Source: Phytophthora hibernalis
Taxonomy: Eukaryota > Oomycota > Peronosporomycetes > Peronosporales > Peronosporaceae
Assembly (NCBI GenBank): GCA_012656075.1
Contig: JAAKBF010000014.1
Coordinates: forward strand, 310,001-374,000
Reading direction: 5' to 3'
Length of the DNA stretch: 64,000 bases
This document shows, one piece after another, positions 10,495 through 22,350 of the stretch (positions are counted from its first letter, which is position 1; every line of letters starts with the position of its first letter). A program made the translations under genes and the position numbers. The notes below the pieces were generated by a model. That model saw only the letters and a list, made by a program, of their open reading frames with translations, did not search any database and was not told the origin of the DNA.

Positions 10495-10689
10495 CTAGAG
10501 ATCTTGGAGAGATGGCTCTTTCCAACCATTTCGCAGATTAAGTTGTGAAAGTGAAGTTGAGGCGCATATTTGACGGACGACGGCATTTGATATGCACTCA
10601 TACATATCAACACCAGCTTGGCAGATGGATTGTGCGTCCGTTTTCTTTAGGGATGGCCCTGCAAGCTCAATGATGATGGCCTGACATTC
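10495..10689 (-). CDS. Exon-like fragment, unrecognised
   Basis: From 10689 (directly after a GTCAG acceptor-like site) a minus-strand frame runs 64 codons to TAG at 10495. It has good coding character (E-C-Q-A-I-I-I-E-L-A-G ... C-Q-A-G-V-D-M-Y-E-C). It overlaps the proposed start of the Crypton-split gene in a different frame, so it may be an upstream exon of that gene or the tail of another. I could not find a phase-consistent splice joining them. Confidence 0.3.
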   Translation of the reverse strand, partial: ECQAIIIELAGPSLKKTDAQSICQAGVDMYECISNAVVRQICASTSLSQLNLRNGWKEPSLQDL

Positions 10690-10993
10690 CTGACTAAACT
10701 ACTGCCCATTGCATATGAGTGTACCGCGTTGAAGCCAGACAAAATGCTGCATGTAGCACGAGTGCAGATCTGCACGTGTCAAACAATTATTTTACATCCC
10801 CGATTCGGGGCCCTGAGTATGCAAAGGTCGATGCCCACAAATGAACCGATGTGTGAAATGTCTTGGCGTGCGCAGGCTCAGTAAAATGCACTTTTAAACA
10901 CGACACACAGGAAACACAGCACCAATCCTTTCTCAAATTTATTCAGAGATTCACAATACTAAACGAACCGTTGAAGCCAATCATAGGTGTGCT

Positions 10994-11127
10994 TGTCGTG
11001 CTGGCCCTCGCATCCGAGGTAAAGCCCAAGTAGCGACTTCGTGCTGCAGCTGCGAGACCCCACCCTAGGTATGATCTTCGTGCGGGTCCTCGCACCCGAG
11101 GTAAAGCCCCAGATGGCGACTTCTCCA
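10994..11127. repeat. Imperfect direct repeat pair
   Basis: The motif GTGCNGGYCCTCGCAYCCGAG followed by GTAAAGCCC and GCGACTTC occurs near 10998-11040 and again near 11079-11126, about 83 bp apart. It lies in a gene-free stretch (10690-11399) with no other recognised feature. Confidence 0.55.
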
Positions 11128-11399
11128 GTTATGGGAATCACCGTGGTTCGCTTATGCCACGTTGTAACCGAAGAACGAGGCCAATCCCATATACTGTACA
11201 TGCAACAGCAGTCAGGAAAGTCAAGTTGTCCTTACTCGAATCAGCCAATCAGCCTACTCATCGTCACTTTTCGAACCTTAATTTTTAGAAGTTAAACCTA
11301 TCAACTTTAACAAATCTGAGCCTCGTAGAAGTTGGCATTAAACGCTACATATTGAATTACAACAGGCTTTCACTAGACCACCGCAAGCAACCATAGCTT

Positions 11400-11984
11400 T
11401 TGATAAACCGCCCACTCGGGCTTATAGATTCGCTATTCTGGACGCTTATGCAAAGGATTGCGATCATTGTCAATTTTGACAAGGCCAGCATAAGCCCTCC
11501 CCACCCCGACTCGTTGGCGATGAACGCCCGCCGAGAGCTGATCGAAAGAGGATATATCATCCTTTACAACGCCGTGTCCGACGAGACGGTGGATAACCTC
11601 CGCGATGCTGCACGTCACGATGATCTGGACTGGAACAATGGCACTTGGAACGGTGAAGCCTTCGATCTTCAACGGTTTCGGTCAAGACTGCCAGATGCAT
11701 TGAGCCGCGTCTTGATGACGACGTTCCACCACCAATACATGACGTTCTTCCCCCATGTGACCACAACGGGATGGAGCGTTCAACGCACCATTGCGGGGGC
11801 TCTCGATCAACCCGTTCGGCGCGATTTTCAACCTGCCATCGCTGCTAATGGCACCGCAAACCTAAGCTCACTACCTGCATCGCTGCTAGTGGCTACTCTA
11901 GACGATACCGTGATCTACGGATACGGATGGAACCGTATTATCGCTCTTCGATCCATGGTGGCGGTTAAGTGGCCTTTTATTTGA
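11400..11984 (+). pseudogene. Truncated paralogue of the 2-oxoglutarate oxygenase-like protein
   Basis: The open frame to TGA 11982-11984 contains R-E-L-I-E-R-G-Y-I-I-L-Y-N-A-V-S-D-E-T, then Q-P-V-R-R-D-F-Q-P where the family has HxD, and A-S-L-L-V-A-T-L-D-D-T-V-I-Y-G-Y-G-W-N. The matching stretch in the 1985-3018 gene is A-S-I-M-V-A-L-M-D-E-T-Y-L-H-V-Y. The metal His is replaced by Arg, and the frame ends before the distal His and the 2-oxoglutarate Arg, so it should be inactive. It lies next to the 3' end of the Helitron helicase. Homology between the two copies is my reading of aligned motifs. Confidence 0.5.
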
Positions 11985-12125
11985 GTATTATTTACTAATT
12001 CATCAATGTTATAGCATTATCGTTGAGGCTGCCTTTTGAATAGAAGATATCACTTTTTCATGACAAGCAAACTGAAAAACATGACTCCAGTATTGGTAAA
12101 GCTGAAAGAGGCCAGGTGAAACATT

Positions 12126-12491
12126 ATGACTGTATTGTATCCGCGTGTTCCGGTGGCGCAACGAATTGACGAGGTTATCGAAGAGAAGGGTTTATCGCGA
12201 GGAGAGCGTCATCTACTTCGTGCTGGACGTGTACTGCTACTAGCAGCAATAGGAGCTTCTGTCCACGTGTGGCAGGCTTCGCTGGCTATGTTCATGCCAA
12301 CCATCATTTGCAATAGAAGGCTGCTGGCGTATAGCGCCCTGCAGAACCTTGTGCCGGACTACCAGATCGAGCAGCGCTACTCGGTCTTTGATCTGCTCAC
12401 GAATGTCTCAATTTCGAGCCAACATTACCAGACCAGACAAACTAGAGAATTAATTCATGCTAAAATCTCAAAAAGTCACGGGTACGTATAA
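12126..12491 (+). CDS. Hypothetical ORF, unrecognised
   Basis: An ATG-started 121-codon frame with a hydrophobic stretch (G-R-V-L-L-L-A-A-I-G-A) near residue 35. It ends just before the Helitron remnant and could be part of the same insertion or chance. No domain and no splice signals were identified. Confidence 0.2.
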   Translation: MTVLYPRVPVAQRIDEVIEEKGLSRGERHLLRAGRVLLLAAIGASVHVWQASLAMFMPTIICNRRLLAYSALQNLVPDYQIEQRYSVFDLLTNVSISSQHYQTRQTRELIHAKISKSHGYV

Positions 12492-12551
12492 CAACCAGAA
12501 TGAAAGAGGATGCACGGCAATAACTGACCTTAACTGTGTTGTATTCATCGT

Positions 12552-15500
12552 TCACCTCATCAGCCTTCCTAACGTTCTAGCACTGAGATGCTGCAGCCGC
12601 TGTTCCTCTCCCATAGCTTCGATCGGAGGTCGTACCCACTTGATTATATCTGTTGTTAACGGTCGCAGCGTCCTAAATGCCTCCAGCGATGTAACACGTG
12701 AAACTAGAAGATATGGTTGTTGTCTCTTGTTGGTCACGCGGTTTTCAGACCTCCACTCCGTCACCACCATGTCACTTAGAGTCTTTCCTTGTACTTTATA
12801 AACCGTTGATGACACGACGCACACCAAATAAAGCTGTTCGACCCGAACAGAGAGGGATCGAGGGATACCGCTTCTGGATGGAGCCAATTTGATATCACAG
12901 AGATTAAATGGGCGAGCAATCGAAAACAAAGGAAAAATATTCGAGTCTGTCCATCCGTGCATTGATGTGGCTGACGATCCTCGTGGAATGCGGACAATCA
13001 CTGCAGGAGGGCGCACACTTGGTATCTTCACTGTGACGTCTGCAGCGCTGTCGTGAACAACGCGAAAGATTGTACCAGGAGAAAAAAATCGCTTCCAGGA
13101 TTCCGTAGGTCCGTTTGCTGCCATTTTCTCCGCTCGTACATTTTGAGTGAGTTGTATGGGCATCCCCACAATCAGGTCTAAGTACGGAGCCATCCTGCCG
13201 AACTTAGAATCAGGAAGTGCCATCACCATTTTCACTTCGGATAATCCTAGCTTGGATAGTTTGTCTTTAAAGTTTGCAACCACGCGAATAGGATATTCTC
13301 CATGTGGTAGCAGTTTGGCTGCCGTCGAAATGAACAAATTTTTAATTGAAAGACGTGTTGTGTTGTCAGGTGTGATAAAGGTAGATACCGTACTACAAGG
13401 ACTCCAATCGTGAAACGCTGTGGCTCGATTTCCGACCACCCGAGAATTGATAATATCAACAAAGTCTGGTAGCCACACTCCTGCCGAGCAAACCGGCAAC
13501 CTCGGCCCCAGTCTGGATCCGCACGAAAGCGAACAGATTCCTCTAGAACGACGACATCAGTGAACGATAACCACGAAAGGTAGCCAGCCAGCTCATTTGC
13601 TGTTGGATTGCATCTAAGCCCGGGATCTTTGTAAAACGGCTCTCCTCCGACGGGAGGCAACTGCAAAAAGTCACCAACCAGAACCACGTGAACCCCACGA
13701 AATGCCACATCGTCAACTCGCTTCGCTTCACTGCGCGCAATACCTTGTCAAGTTGCGCAAGTTGCGATTTTCTCATCATCGACACTTCATCGATCACAAT
13801 ATTATCAATACAAATTGCAGAGGAGGCATTGCGTTTCCTCTTCAGTTGGATCATTAGACTGGTTAAGGTTCGGCCACCTATCACTGTTGCAGCCTTGCCT
13901 GTTAGAGCCGTCTTAACAAGACAATCTGGGCGCTTCCAGCTTGCGGATAACGATTGAACTGCATCAAGTACACGACTTTTTCCCGTCCCTCCCTCACCAC
14001 CCAAGAACATTCGAAGCTGGTCGCTTTCCAGGGCCTCGTTAAACTTTTTATTGAGGTATACCATATCCTCAACATTTCGCCACCGCTTCAATAGCGCCGT
14101 TCCAATATGCTGGAATGCGTAATGCTACTTTTCGTTGAGCGTGAAGCCTCTAGAGATATCTGCGATAGTCGCATATTCTATGGTTTGACAATTAACAGGC
14201 GGATGATGTGGGCTCCACATCATTGCGTCATCCTGCAGTGCTCCACAAAAGTTCAACGCTAGTGTCGCATGCTTGGTTCTCAACTGCGGCTGCTGGCTCA
14301 CGCAGACCACAGTCGGTATTTGCATTTTGAACCCACTTTCGCATGTAAGGAATAGATGGAAAGTTATCCCGCCCGGTGGAATGCTGGTGTGCAATTGTGC
14401 TTTGAGCACTTCCCAGCAGCATGCTATGGGTCTGAAACACGTCATGAATTCTTGCAATACGACCATCCGGAGTGGCTGCTGTAGAACATATTGCAGGATG
14501 GAGGCCTTGGCTGACCAGGGGAACACCATTTTCATTCTCAACTTCCAGCCACGGATTGATGAAATCGTCGTTGTCTTCAAAAATTCCTAGCTCATCTTCT
14601 TCACCGTCGAACTTATCGCCACTAAATAACAAATCGTCATCACTGCTGCTCTCGTCAACACCATTACAGCTAACTTGAGCTGCTTGCATGTCTTCATTCT
14701 GATATTTGGCTCGATCTATTCCGCAGTAGTAGTCGTCAATATGGTTCATAATCATTCTAACGAAATCGGAGCGAACGAGTTCCCATTCTTTGAAAGCATT
14801 TAGCCATTGTTCACCCGCTACGGGCGAGGCACTTACGTCTGAAAGCGATCGAAACGGCTTGAAGAGCACTAGTGAAAGGATTGCATGTTTGTGGCGAACT
14901 TCATCAGGGGAGTTCTCATCAAGAAACGGAATACGAAACCCTTGGACGACTGGAACAGCCTTCTTGCGGCGCTTGCCAATGCTGGCTGTGCGAGAAAGTG
15001 GATGTGGTGCCTTGAATGGCAAGTTGGAAGACAGAGCATGCTCATCTTTCTTACGAAAATACCACATCGCAAATTCATAGCTGTAGACGCCATTTAAGTC
15101 ATCAGACCGATAGAGATAGTCGTCCAGGAATGAAACAACCAGATATCGAGAGGACACAGAGCCCGCAGAGCCCCCCTTGTCGCTAACGAGCTCACCAGAA
15201 TTTTCCTCAGTTGAACAGAGCTGTTGAATTATATCTCGAAGCGGTAGAAACGTACATCCTGAACTATCGTAGCAGCACGAGCCGCGATAGAGGTATAGTG
15301 CTGCCAGTGGTCCAGCAATTTCTTGCCTGTTGGTCATCGTATAGACCGTTGAAGCGACGCGTTTTCTAGACCTAGCTAGAGCATCTGCAGTGCCAATCGT
15401 GTCAATCGATGCAGCTACTGCTTCTCTCTGTTGACGTCTTCGGAATGCTGCAAGTGCAATTACAATCACCGAGTCTAAGCGTTTCTGTTGTTTCGTCACG

Positions 15501-15824
15501 TACTTCGTACAGAAGTACGTGACGAAACAACAGAAACGCTTAATGGATTCGGTCGGCGGAATCCTTGCCGCCCAGCAAAACTTGTATGTCATGGTTGCAT
15601 TTGAAGGCGGCAATTATCTCATAATTGAATCCGTTGATGAACTCGTGCGCTGTTGGGCGTTCCAGCTTTACACCAGACAAATCAAATGTTGTCGACACCC
15701 TACGACCTCGTGGATAGTTGTACCGGCAGTATGAATCGTTCACAGTTGTCTTTGACATTTTGAAGCAGGTACTGGTGTGGCACCACCAGTGCTGATTTAA
15801 CCCTTTGGACGCGGAGGGTGACAA
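12552..15824 (-). pseudogene. Helitron Rep/Pif1-like helicase protein, fragmented
   Basis: Minus strand, read from 15824. The first block (C-R-Y-N-Y-P-R-G-R-R ... A-H-E-F-I-N-G-F-N ... K-C-N-H-D-I-Q-V-L) matches the segment upstream of the Rep-helicase linker. Next come T-K-Y-V-T-K-Q-Q-K-R and R-Q-E-I-A-G-P-L-A-A-L-Y-L-Y-R-G-S. The Pif1-type helicase has Walker A G-G-E-G-G-T-G-K-S-R, Walker B I-V-I-D-E-V-S-M-M, V-G-D-F-L-Q-L-P-P-V, and the C-terminal V-Y-K-V-Q-G-K-T-L and Y-L-L-V-S-R-V-T-S-L motifs. The helicase is split over three frames (breaks near 13700 and 13490), another break lies near 14100, and the first two blocks are separated by a 31-bp inverted duplication. The Rep HUH nuclease is absent. 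A truncated, dead Helitron. Confidence 0.75.
15476..15542. repeat. Perfect 31-bp inverted duplication with 5-nt loop inside the Helitron gene
   Basis: Arms 15476-15506 and 15512-15542 are exact reverse complements around GTACA. One arm encodes the normal helicase peptide K-Y-V-T-K-Q-Q-K-R. The other is its inverted copy, inserted exactly where the reading frame from the upstream block (ending D-R-I) is lost. Confidence 0.9.
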
Positions 15825-16232
15825 AGACAGGCTACTAAAGTCCTTATACCCTCCGGGAGGGTAAAAGGAATCATCTTAAATAAATTATACCATAGTCTAG
15901 CAAAGATGTTAAATGTACTTTTTCGCTGAATTTGTAGCTAAGCTCTCCGGTAATAATTCAGCTGTAGGGATTTGGTGTGATCTGCGGATAAAAATTGCCC
16001 AATGATCCGATAGCAGGTCTTTGTATGTGCAAACCATATTTAGACAAACCCCAAAACGTACGGCCGTCCATTCATCAACACAACGAAAACCAGCTAGGTC
16101 AGAACAAACAGACCATCATCTACGAGGACGACCAGGCTACAACAGTCTGAGCGATGCGAGTACGTTCATAACAAAACGTATATGGTGCTACTGTGTATGT
16201 GTATCGAATACGTGTATTGCACTACGGCTTAG
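15825..16232. other. Inter-transposon spacer
   Basis: No gene. A small CCCTCCGGGAGGG palindrome lies near 15848. The spacer separates the truncated Helitron from the PiggyBac C-terminus. Confidence 0.5.
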
Positions 16233-19200
16233 CTAGGCTACGGTGCTTGCTTTTAGAGCGAACATCCCATTCTGCCACAGAATGTGCCAGATCTGGGCAC
16301 AGGTCATACCCTCGTTTGCTTTGTGTCCCCGCACCTTGTTACAAAGCGTAAATAGCCCCTTCTTCCCCTCGGAGCACGTCACAAAGTAGAACGTTGACGT
16401 TCCACCCCTCTTTTGGTCGCGGGCTTGTAGTAGGATCAAACGTTGCACTGCCTTTGCCGTAATCGTTGAATACCGTTGTTCAGGCGGGTGTCTGTGGTAT
16501 GGACGAGCGAGTGATCACCTTGGACCACGATTGGGTTGTCGCTCATGCGTACTGGAGATTCCGTCGAGGGTCGCGTGGCCGTGAACGATGCCTCGGTCTC
16601 TTGGATGAGCTGTCTGTGCAACGGTGCCAGGAATGTGTAGTGCGACATCCGTTTTTTACGTTGATTCTTCACATGGGCGCGTGGACGATATACGTATTGA
16701 AGACAGCCATGTCGACTACACCGAGGAAAAGACTCTTGTAGTACTTCTGGAATCTGCAACACCGAACATCATTAGATAATTTCCAAAAGCTGACAAGAAC
16801 ATCTTTTTTGGAACCCACCTTGTCGCTAGCTGCATAGAGTACGACTGAAGTCGCAATTGGTCGTGACGGTCAACCCCACCCATGTAGCGTTGATATTCAT
16901 TGACCAACCCTGGACATGGCACCGTTCTAAGCGTCCCGCTCTTCTCGCGCCGCTGCACACTTGTCGACGAGGCAGACACTTGAGACGACAGAAAGTACAC
17001 ACTGCGGTTGTCGACCCACCCGACAGCAGCAACCCCTGGGTTGCTTTTGGCAATTGCCATTGTCAACGGCCCTCGCGGATATGCAGCGGGTCGCTTCTTG
17101 AAAGGATACTGCACCTCCTTGCACCAGCCTTTACGATTTGTCTGGATGGTGCCCACGAAGTTGAATCCCATTGTACGGAGCTGCTGTGCTAGCGTAATTG
17201 ACGTGTAGAGTCGATCAACAATGACCACACGTCGCCCAGAATAAGGCAGCCACCGGAAAACACACGCAACGTTCCGCACAACTGCAGCAGGTCCACTTTT
17301 GGTGTCCATCGATTGGGTCCTTTTTCCTACCGACGTCAAGCTCCGCCCTGACCCATAACCACATCAGCATCAAGTCAGCATATTTGCACAATATAAAGCA
17401 GACAGTGTGAGTTTACCTTTTACAGTATCCAGTTTCCGCACAGCACGTCATCACACACTTAGAGCCCCACTTGTGCGGCTTGTCCTTCAAGTACTGGGGA
17501 GTTGGATTTTGACGGTTCCGGGATGGCAGCATGCCTTCGTCGATCGCCACTCGCGAGCCAAGAACATATCCCTCTTTGAACGTTTTCTCCACGGCTGATA
17601 GTACTGGTCTGATTTCCATGCTCGGTCACGAGCAGCGGAAGGATCTTGGTTGTCCGAGAAATGCAAGAATCTCGTGATGTCCCGAAACCGATCTCGCACC
17701 ATGACTTTTGAGAAGATGCCGGCGGGAATAAGGCCATCATCCGCAGTATTCCAGTGCATCTCAAAACTTTTACAAAGACTCAATGTGTGTGCCATGATCA
17801 AACCAATCCATTGAACAATTTCACGCGGAGGGATTTTTCAAAGCGCATCAGCTTTCTGCGTAACTTGTCTCTACTCTTCTGTGGCCGGTGTGTTACTTCA
17901 TTCTCCTTCACCACCACCTTTTCCAGCCGAACGTCAAGTGTCTGCTCCCAATAGCGATGGGTCTCGCAACGCAACATGACGTCAGAACTGTTTCGGTAGG
18001 AAGTAGTAGAACAGGGAAAGCGGAGACTTCGCTGCTTCCAATACGCTTTGGGATGGTCCACAGTCACCTTCGATCATTTTGTCGATATCGGGATCGTTCA
18101 CAATAGTGGCTATCTCGTTTTCAGGTAGCACGGTCCATCCCCGAGCAGCCATGTCCGCCAACTGGTCGTCGTTAAAAATTTGGGATGATCCTGTCAGCAT
18201 AAATCCACATCAGTAAGATGTTCTTGTCATCCCCAATAACAAAAACAGCTTGCAGCATACCTTCAACGCGCATGTGGAGTCTTTCCAACTCGGACTCGCT
18301 CATCAAATCAGCAACACGACTTGTTTCGGCGGCAACAGATTCGTCAAATTCAGCAGTTGGGTCTTCTTCAGCATCAGTTAGGTCTTCGACACCCACGGAA
18401 TCTTCGCCACCCTCTCCGTCAGACTCGATGCACTCCTCGGTCTCACCGAGATCGAGATTAGGATCACTTGGCTCCACATCAGCAAAACCAATTGCTTCTA
18501 CATGGTCCTCCGTGTCAACACAGTGCACGACCTCAGATGATACTCCGCTGTAATCTACAGTCCTTGCATCTTCTTCACATTCTCCAACATCTTTGTCCGC
18601 TGCATCTTCTTCATCACTTTCGCTGTCTTCGTTGTCCTCTTATTCGCTTACAGACCCGTCGCTGTTGTTGTCAGCTTCAATGTCAGCACATGCTGCATCT
18701 TCATAAAGCATCCCCGTCAGTATAAGCTACGAGGTCAGCATAATTCGCATAACATATACCATCCACGTCTGCATGAAAAACGCTGTCCGAGTCTACATAA
18801 CGAAACCATCATAACGTCCATGTCAGCATTACTCAATATCGCATCAAGTCAGGATAAAACAGGAATTTCATACCGTCCTTGTCTGCATTGATGCCAATGA
18901 CACTGTCAGGTGCTTGGGGATCGTTTAGCACTTCAACGATTTGGCCATCACTAGCTGCAGACACACAATCAGTAAATGTCTTACCAGTAACAAATCATAA
19001 ACATACCTTGGGCATTTATAGCACTCCACACGTTTGAAAACGATGAAAGCTGGCGGCATCGCTCGGCATCTTCCAGTGCCTGCTGCTTTTTCGTCTTTTT
19101 CTTCTTCGTCTTTGCTGGCGTTTTATTGGAACGCTTCTTGGCCGGAGGTAGAATGAACACATACGGACCTCCTGGTTGAAAGTGGGGGCGCACCATTATG

Positions 19201-19486
19201 TTGGTGAGTTGGAGACGGTCACACAGCGCCTTGACCGCCTTCACATGCGCAAGCAGTGCATCTTCGCCGTTGAAAACCTCCACGCCTTGTTTACCACCCC
19301 GAAGTTTGCAACCAGGTTTCAAGTAGTTTGCGCTGCATATAGTAAACGATTTATGATAGGTCAAAGACGCACACGACAATGGGTACATATTTACTGGATC
19401 TGTAGACCTGTCGCCGGCTTCCACGTCCAGCCTTCCTTGCGCAGCAGCGGCCACACTGCTTTGAAATCAACAACAAAAAACTCCAT
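16233..19486 (-). pseudogene. PiggyBac-type transposase with introns, frameshifted
   Basis: Minus strand from ATG 19486 (M-E-F-F-V-V-D-F-K-A-V-W-P-L-L). The N-terminal part has K-Q-G-V-E-V-F-N-G-E-D-A-L, then a Lys-rich stretch, then an acidic region at 18713-18290. The DDE_Tnp_1_7 core follows: M-H-W-N-T-A-D-D-G-L-I-P; A-I-D-E-G-M-L-P-S-R-N with first catalytic Asp; V-I-V-D-R-L-Y-T-S with second; Y-M-G-G-V-D-R-H-D-Q-L with the late Asp. The Cys-rich C-terminus (C-A-Q-I-W-H-I-L-W) ends at 16233. Plausible introns include GTAAAC..GTCAG (17402-17342) and GTATGC..GACAG (18263-18191). Stops and frame changes near 19400, 18650, 18000 and 17630 make this copy inactive as read. Family assignment is firm; exact exon structure is not. 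Confidence 0.75.
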
Positions 19487-20004
19487 TCTGTCTTGTCGCG
19501 CGCGGAATGAGGAATGAGTGGCAGTTACAAAGGAGACCGATATTTCAACTTTTTCATAAATATAGACCGGCTCTTGGCCGCGTTACTTCAATACATCTGT
19601 AGAACGTATCCAATAGAATGCGCTGGTTTGAGCACGTAGGTCAACACGTGGACCAATCATATTCATGCATATATGGGAAGGGGCAAAGACATATTTTTGC
19701 GGATTTAAGCGCATAGTGAATTCAAGAGTGTCATATGCTGTTCTGAACAGCATACAACCGTATTGCAAGCAAGGGGTTAACAACACGACCAGCTTCGAAA
19801 CCATGTAAGCCATCCATTTTCGGATCAAACACGCTGTGGATGTTGTTAATGACCGTGGACGGGACCAAATGACCTTGCGAAAAGAATCCAGCATTCTTGA
19901 GAATGCCTATGGCCTAGTTTCGACACCGGGTACAGATCAGCTGAACGTTGCAAACGCTTCCCAAATGAAGTTCTGCTCTAATGAAGACGATCCCTTTAAG
20001 TCTG
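19487..20004. other. Spacer of uncertain origin
   Basis: A minus-strand open stretch at 19895-19700 reads like decayed coding sequence (H-L-V-P-S-T-V-I-N-N-I-H-S-V-F-D-P) but I do not recognise the family. A 21-bp palindrome (TATGCTGTTC/GAACAGCATA) lies near 19737. It is the left flank of the Gypsy reverse transcriptase. Confidence 0.35.
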
Positions 20005-22350
20005 ACTTCTAATCACGCTTCATTGAGATAACCTTCAAGGACGGCTACCCTATGCCTCTCATAAAATTTTGGACGTCTTAGGGAATGCTAAGTTGTTTTC
20101 CACCATGGACATCGCCTCTGGGTACTGGAACGTCCCCTTGGCGTCGGAATCTGTGGAAAGAACGCCTTCATGTGTAAATACGGCTCGTGATGCCGTTCGG
20201 GCTATGTAATTCTGTGCCCGCTTTTGAGCGGTTAATGGAAAATGTTCTCGTGGATCTCAAATAGAGTACTTGCTTGGTGTACCTGGATGATTGTGTAGTG
20301 TTTAGTAGCGACTTTTCTACGCACTTGGTGAGACTAAAACAAGTGCTTGAACGCTTCAGAGCAGCTGGCTTCAAAATGAAAATGAAGAAGTGCAAGTGGG
20401 GTCGAGACCAGGTAGCGTTCCTAGGACACATTGTGAGGTATTCTGCCGAACCCTGATAAGGTGAAGGACGTGATGAATGTCCAGCGTCCTCACGATTTGC
20501 ACACTGTTTGGGCCTTCCTGGGCTTGACCAGCTAAGCTATATCACTGGTCCCGCGGGCATCTCTGCCCCGATCGAACGGTTGAAGATGAAGGGCGGAGCA
20601 TTCCAGTGGAACGAGGACTGCGAAGTCGCTTTTCGTCAGCTGCAAAGGAGGCTGGTTGAATCTCCTATACTAGTGTATCCCGACTTTTAGAAACGCTTCA
20701 AGCGTTATGTGGATTCTTCGAAGTTGGCTGTTGGAGCGTGCTTAATGCAGACAGTCGAAGGTCGTGACCGTGTGGTCGCCTACGCTAGCAAGCTACTGGT
20801 AGGGTCTGAGAAGAACGGGATACGCAACCAAAATGGGACCTCAGAAGTTGAGGGCTGAGGTATCACTGGGCCACGAGGAAGTTTAGGTGTTACCTTGACC
20901 GCCAAGAGTTTGACCTGTACACGGACCACAAGGTATTAATGTGGCTCTTCAACGAGAACAACAGGACCAGCAATGCTAAACTAGCCAGGAGCGATATGGA
21001 GTTGTCACAGCTACGCTTTAAAGTGTTCCACAAAGCTGGTATGACCATGGGGCATGTAGACGGATTATATAGGATAGGCTTCATACTGCTATTGTGAATG
21101 CTCTAACTATGACGGACTTGCTGAATGACTCTAACTTAGACGGTGAGAGTCTCATCCAAGTCGGGGAGAGGCGATCGATGCAATCTGAGAACAACTCGGC
21201 GGACGGAAACAATACACCAGAGTGTAGTCTAATCGAGGTTGGGGGCCGCGCATCGACCCACGCAGAAGGATCTGGAACGAGCTGCGTCTCTCCCGACGCC
21301 ATAGCTGACGAAGAAGAAGAGACTGGACTGGCCGAACTTTTGTTGCTTCCCCTGTGGACGAGTTTGGACTCGACCGAGAACGGTTCGTCGAGGAGCAGCA
21401 CCGCACCCCGTCGATTCAGGCTCTAACGGCCTTCTTGGAAGACGAAGCGTTAGCCTTATATGCTCAATTGCGCGTGCGCATTCTACCGATGACACCCCAC
21501 TACGAAGCGAGGAACGGAATCCTGATGAGACGTGTCCACCTGCGAGCTCGTGGGGGTCACGCCCGTACTATCAGTGTACCGGTGATCCCTCTTGCGTTTG
21601 TCGAAACTGTGCTACACTACTGCTACTCGGATGTGCTCACCGCCCACGCTGGTCTGAAAAGACGATTGACCTAGTACGCAAGCACGCTTACTGGCAAGGA
21701 TGGAGAAAAGATGGGGAAGAGTATGTACGAGCGTGCTCTACTTGTGGAAGCGGAAAGGAGATCGCCCGTGGAAGAACGGTCTCATGCAGAAGATGCCTGT
21801 TCAGGAGCTGTCGGGACCGTTCTCGTTGCTGATAGTTGCCGCTGTGGGTTCTCTGGCGATCACCCCTCGCTGCAACAAGTTCATTTTAGTGTTCGCTGTC
21901 TACTTTTCTCGCTGGGTCGAGGCTTTTCCTGCGGCTACTCTGGACACGATCACTTTCGTAAATGTGATGGTTAATGAGGTTATCGCTCGGGGCATGGTGT
22001 ACCTGAGCGACTACTTAGTGACCATGGATCAAATTTTATTTCGGGTCTTGCGCAGAGATTCTACGAGAAGCTGGGCATCAAAAAGCTTTTGGCGCTGCCT
22101 ACCATCCTCAAACACAAGGGCTTGTCGAACACTTCAATGGTACGCTGATAAACATGCTGCGCATGTTCGTGAGCGAGGCCCAAACGGATTGGGACCTCTA
22201 CTTACCTCGAGTGCTATTTGCTTATCGAACGTCGTACCATGAGGCCTTGGGCGACATCCCTATCTTTAGTTTGTACGGCAGGGACCCCGTGTTGCCACTC
22301 GATTTGCCTTTTCTGAACACCAACAATGATTCGAACAGCAACGAGGTTCC
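20005..22350 (+). pseudogene. Gypsy-type reverse transcriptase, RNase H and integrase, decayed
   Basis: Plus strand. The RT block begins at F-K-D-G-Y-P-M-P-L-I (about 20025) and includes F-S-T-M-D-I-A-S-G-Y-W, V-M-P-F-G-L-C-N-S-V-P-A-F and the active-site Y-L-D-D (about 20280). RNase H follows (Y-V-D-S-S-K-L-A-V-G-A-C, then L-Y-T-D-H-K-V-L). The integrase starts near 21600 with an H2C2-like stretch, continues with K-F-I-L-V-F-A-V-Y-F-S-R-W-V-E-A-F, and ends Y-G-R-D-P-V-L-P-L-D-L near 22320. The first integrase Asp appears replaced (V-A-A-V-G-S). There are many stops and frame changes, so it is inactive. gag and protease lie to the right on the opposite strand. Confidence 0.8.

Larger units (their letters stand above)
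8066..10529 (-). pseudogene. Small three-exon gene interrupted by Crypton copy 1
   Basis: If 8644-10402 is removed so that one GATATGGA remains, the minus strand reads from ATG 10529 without a break across the junction (...E-P-L-T-P-Y-Q-R-M-R-E-L-L...). The model is exon 1 10529-10403 + 8643-8608, exon 2 8498-8341, exon 3 8269-8066, with GT donors (GTGCTG, GTGCGG) and AG acceptors (GATTAG, GGACAG). The lengths 163+158+204 nt give exactly 175 codons with the stop. The product would have a Ser/Thr/Pro-rich N-terminus and a folded C-terminal half (R-M-K-L-V-W-V-S-D-H-Q ... P-P-P-G-S-I-V-R-I-T-S-Y). I do not recognise the family; an OB-like fold is only a guess. As it stands the insertion should destroy the gene. 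Donor choice is my inference: a stronger GTGAGT lies at 8315-8320 but breaks the frame. Confidence 0.55.
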
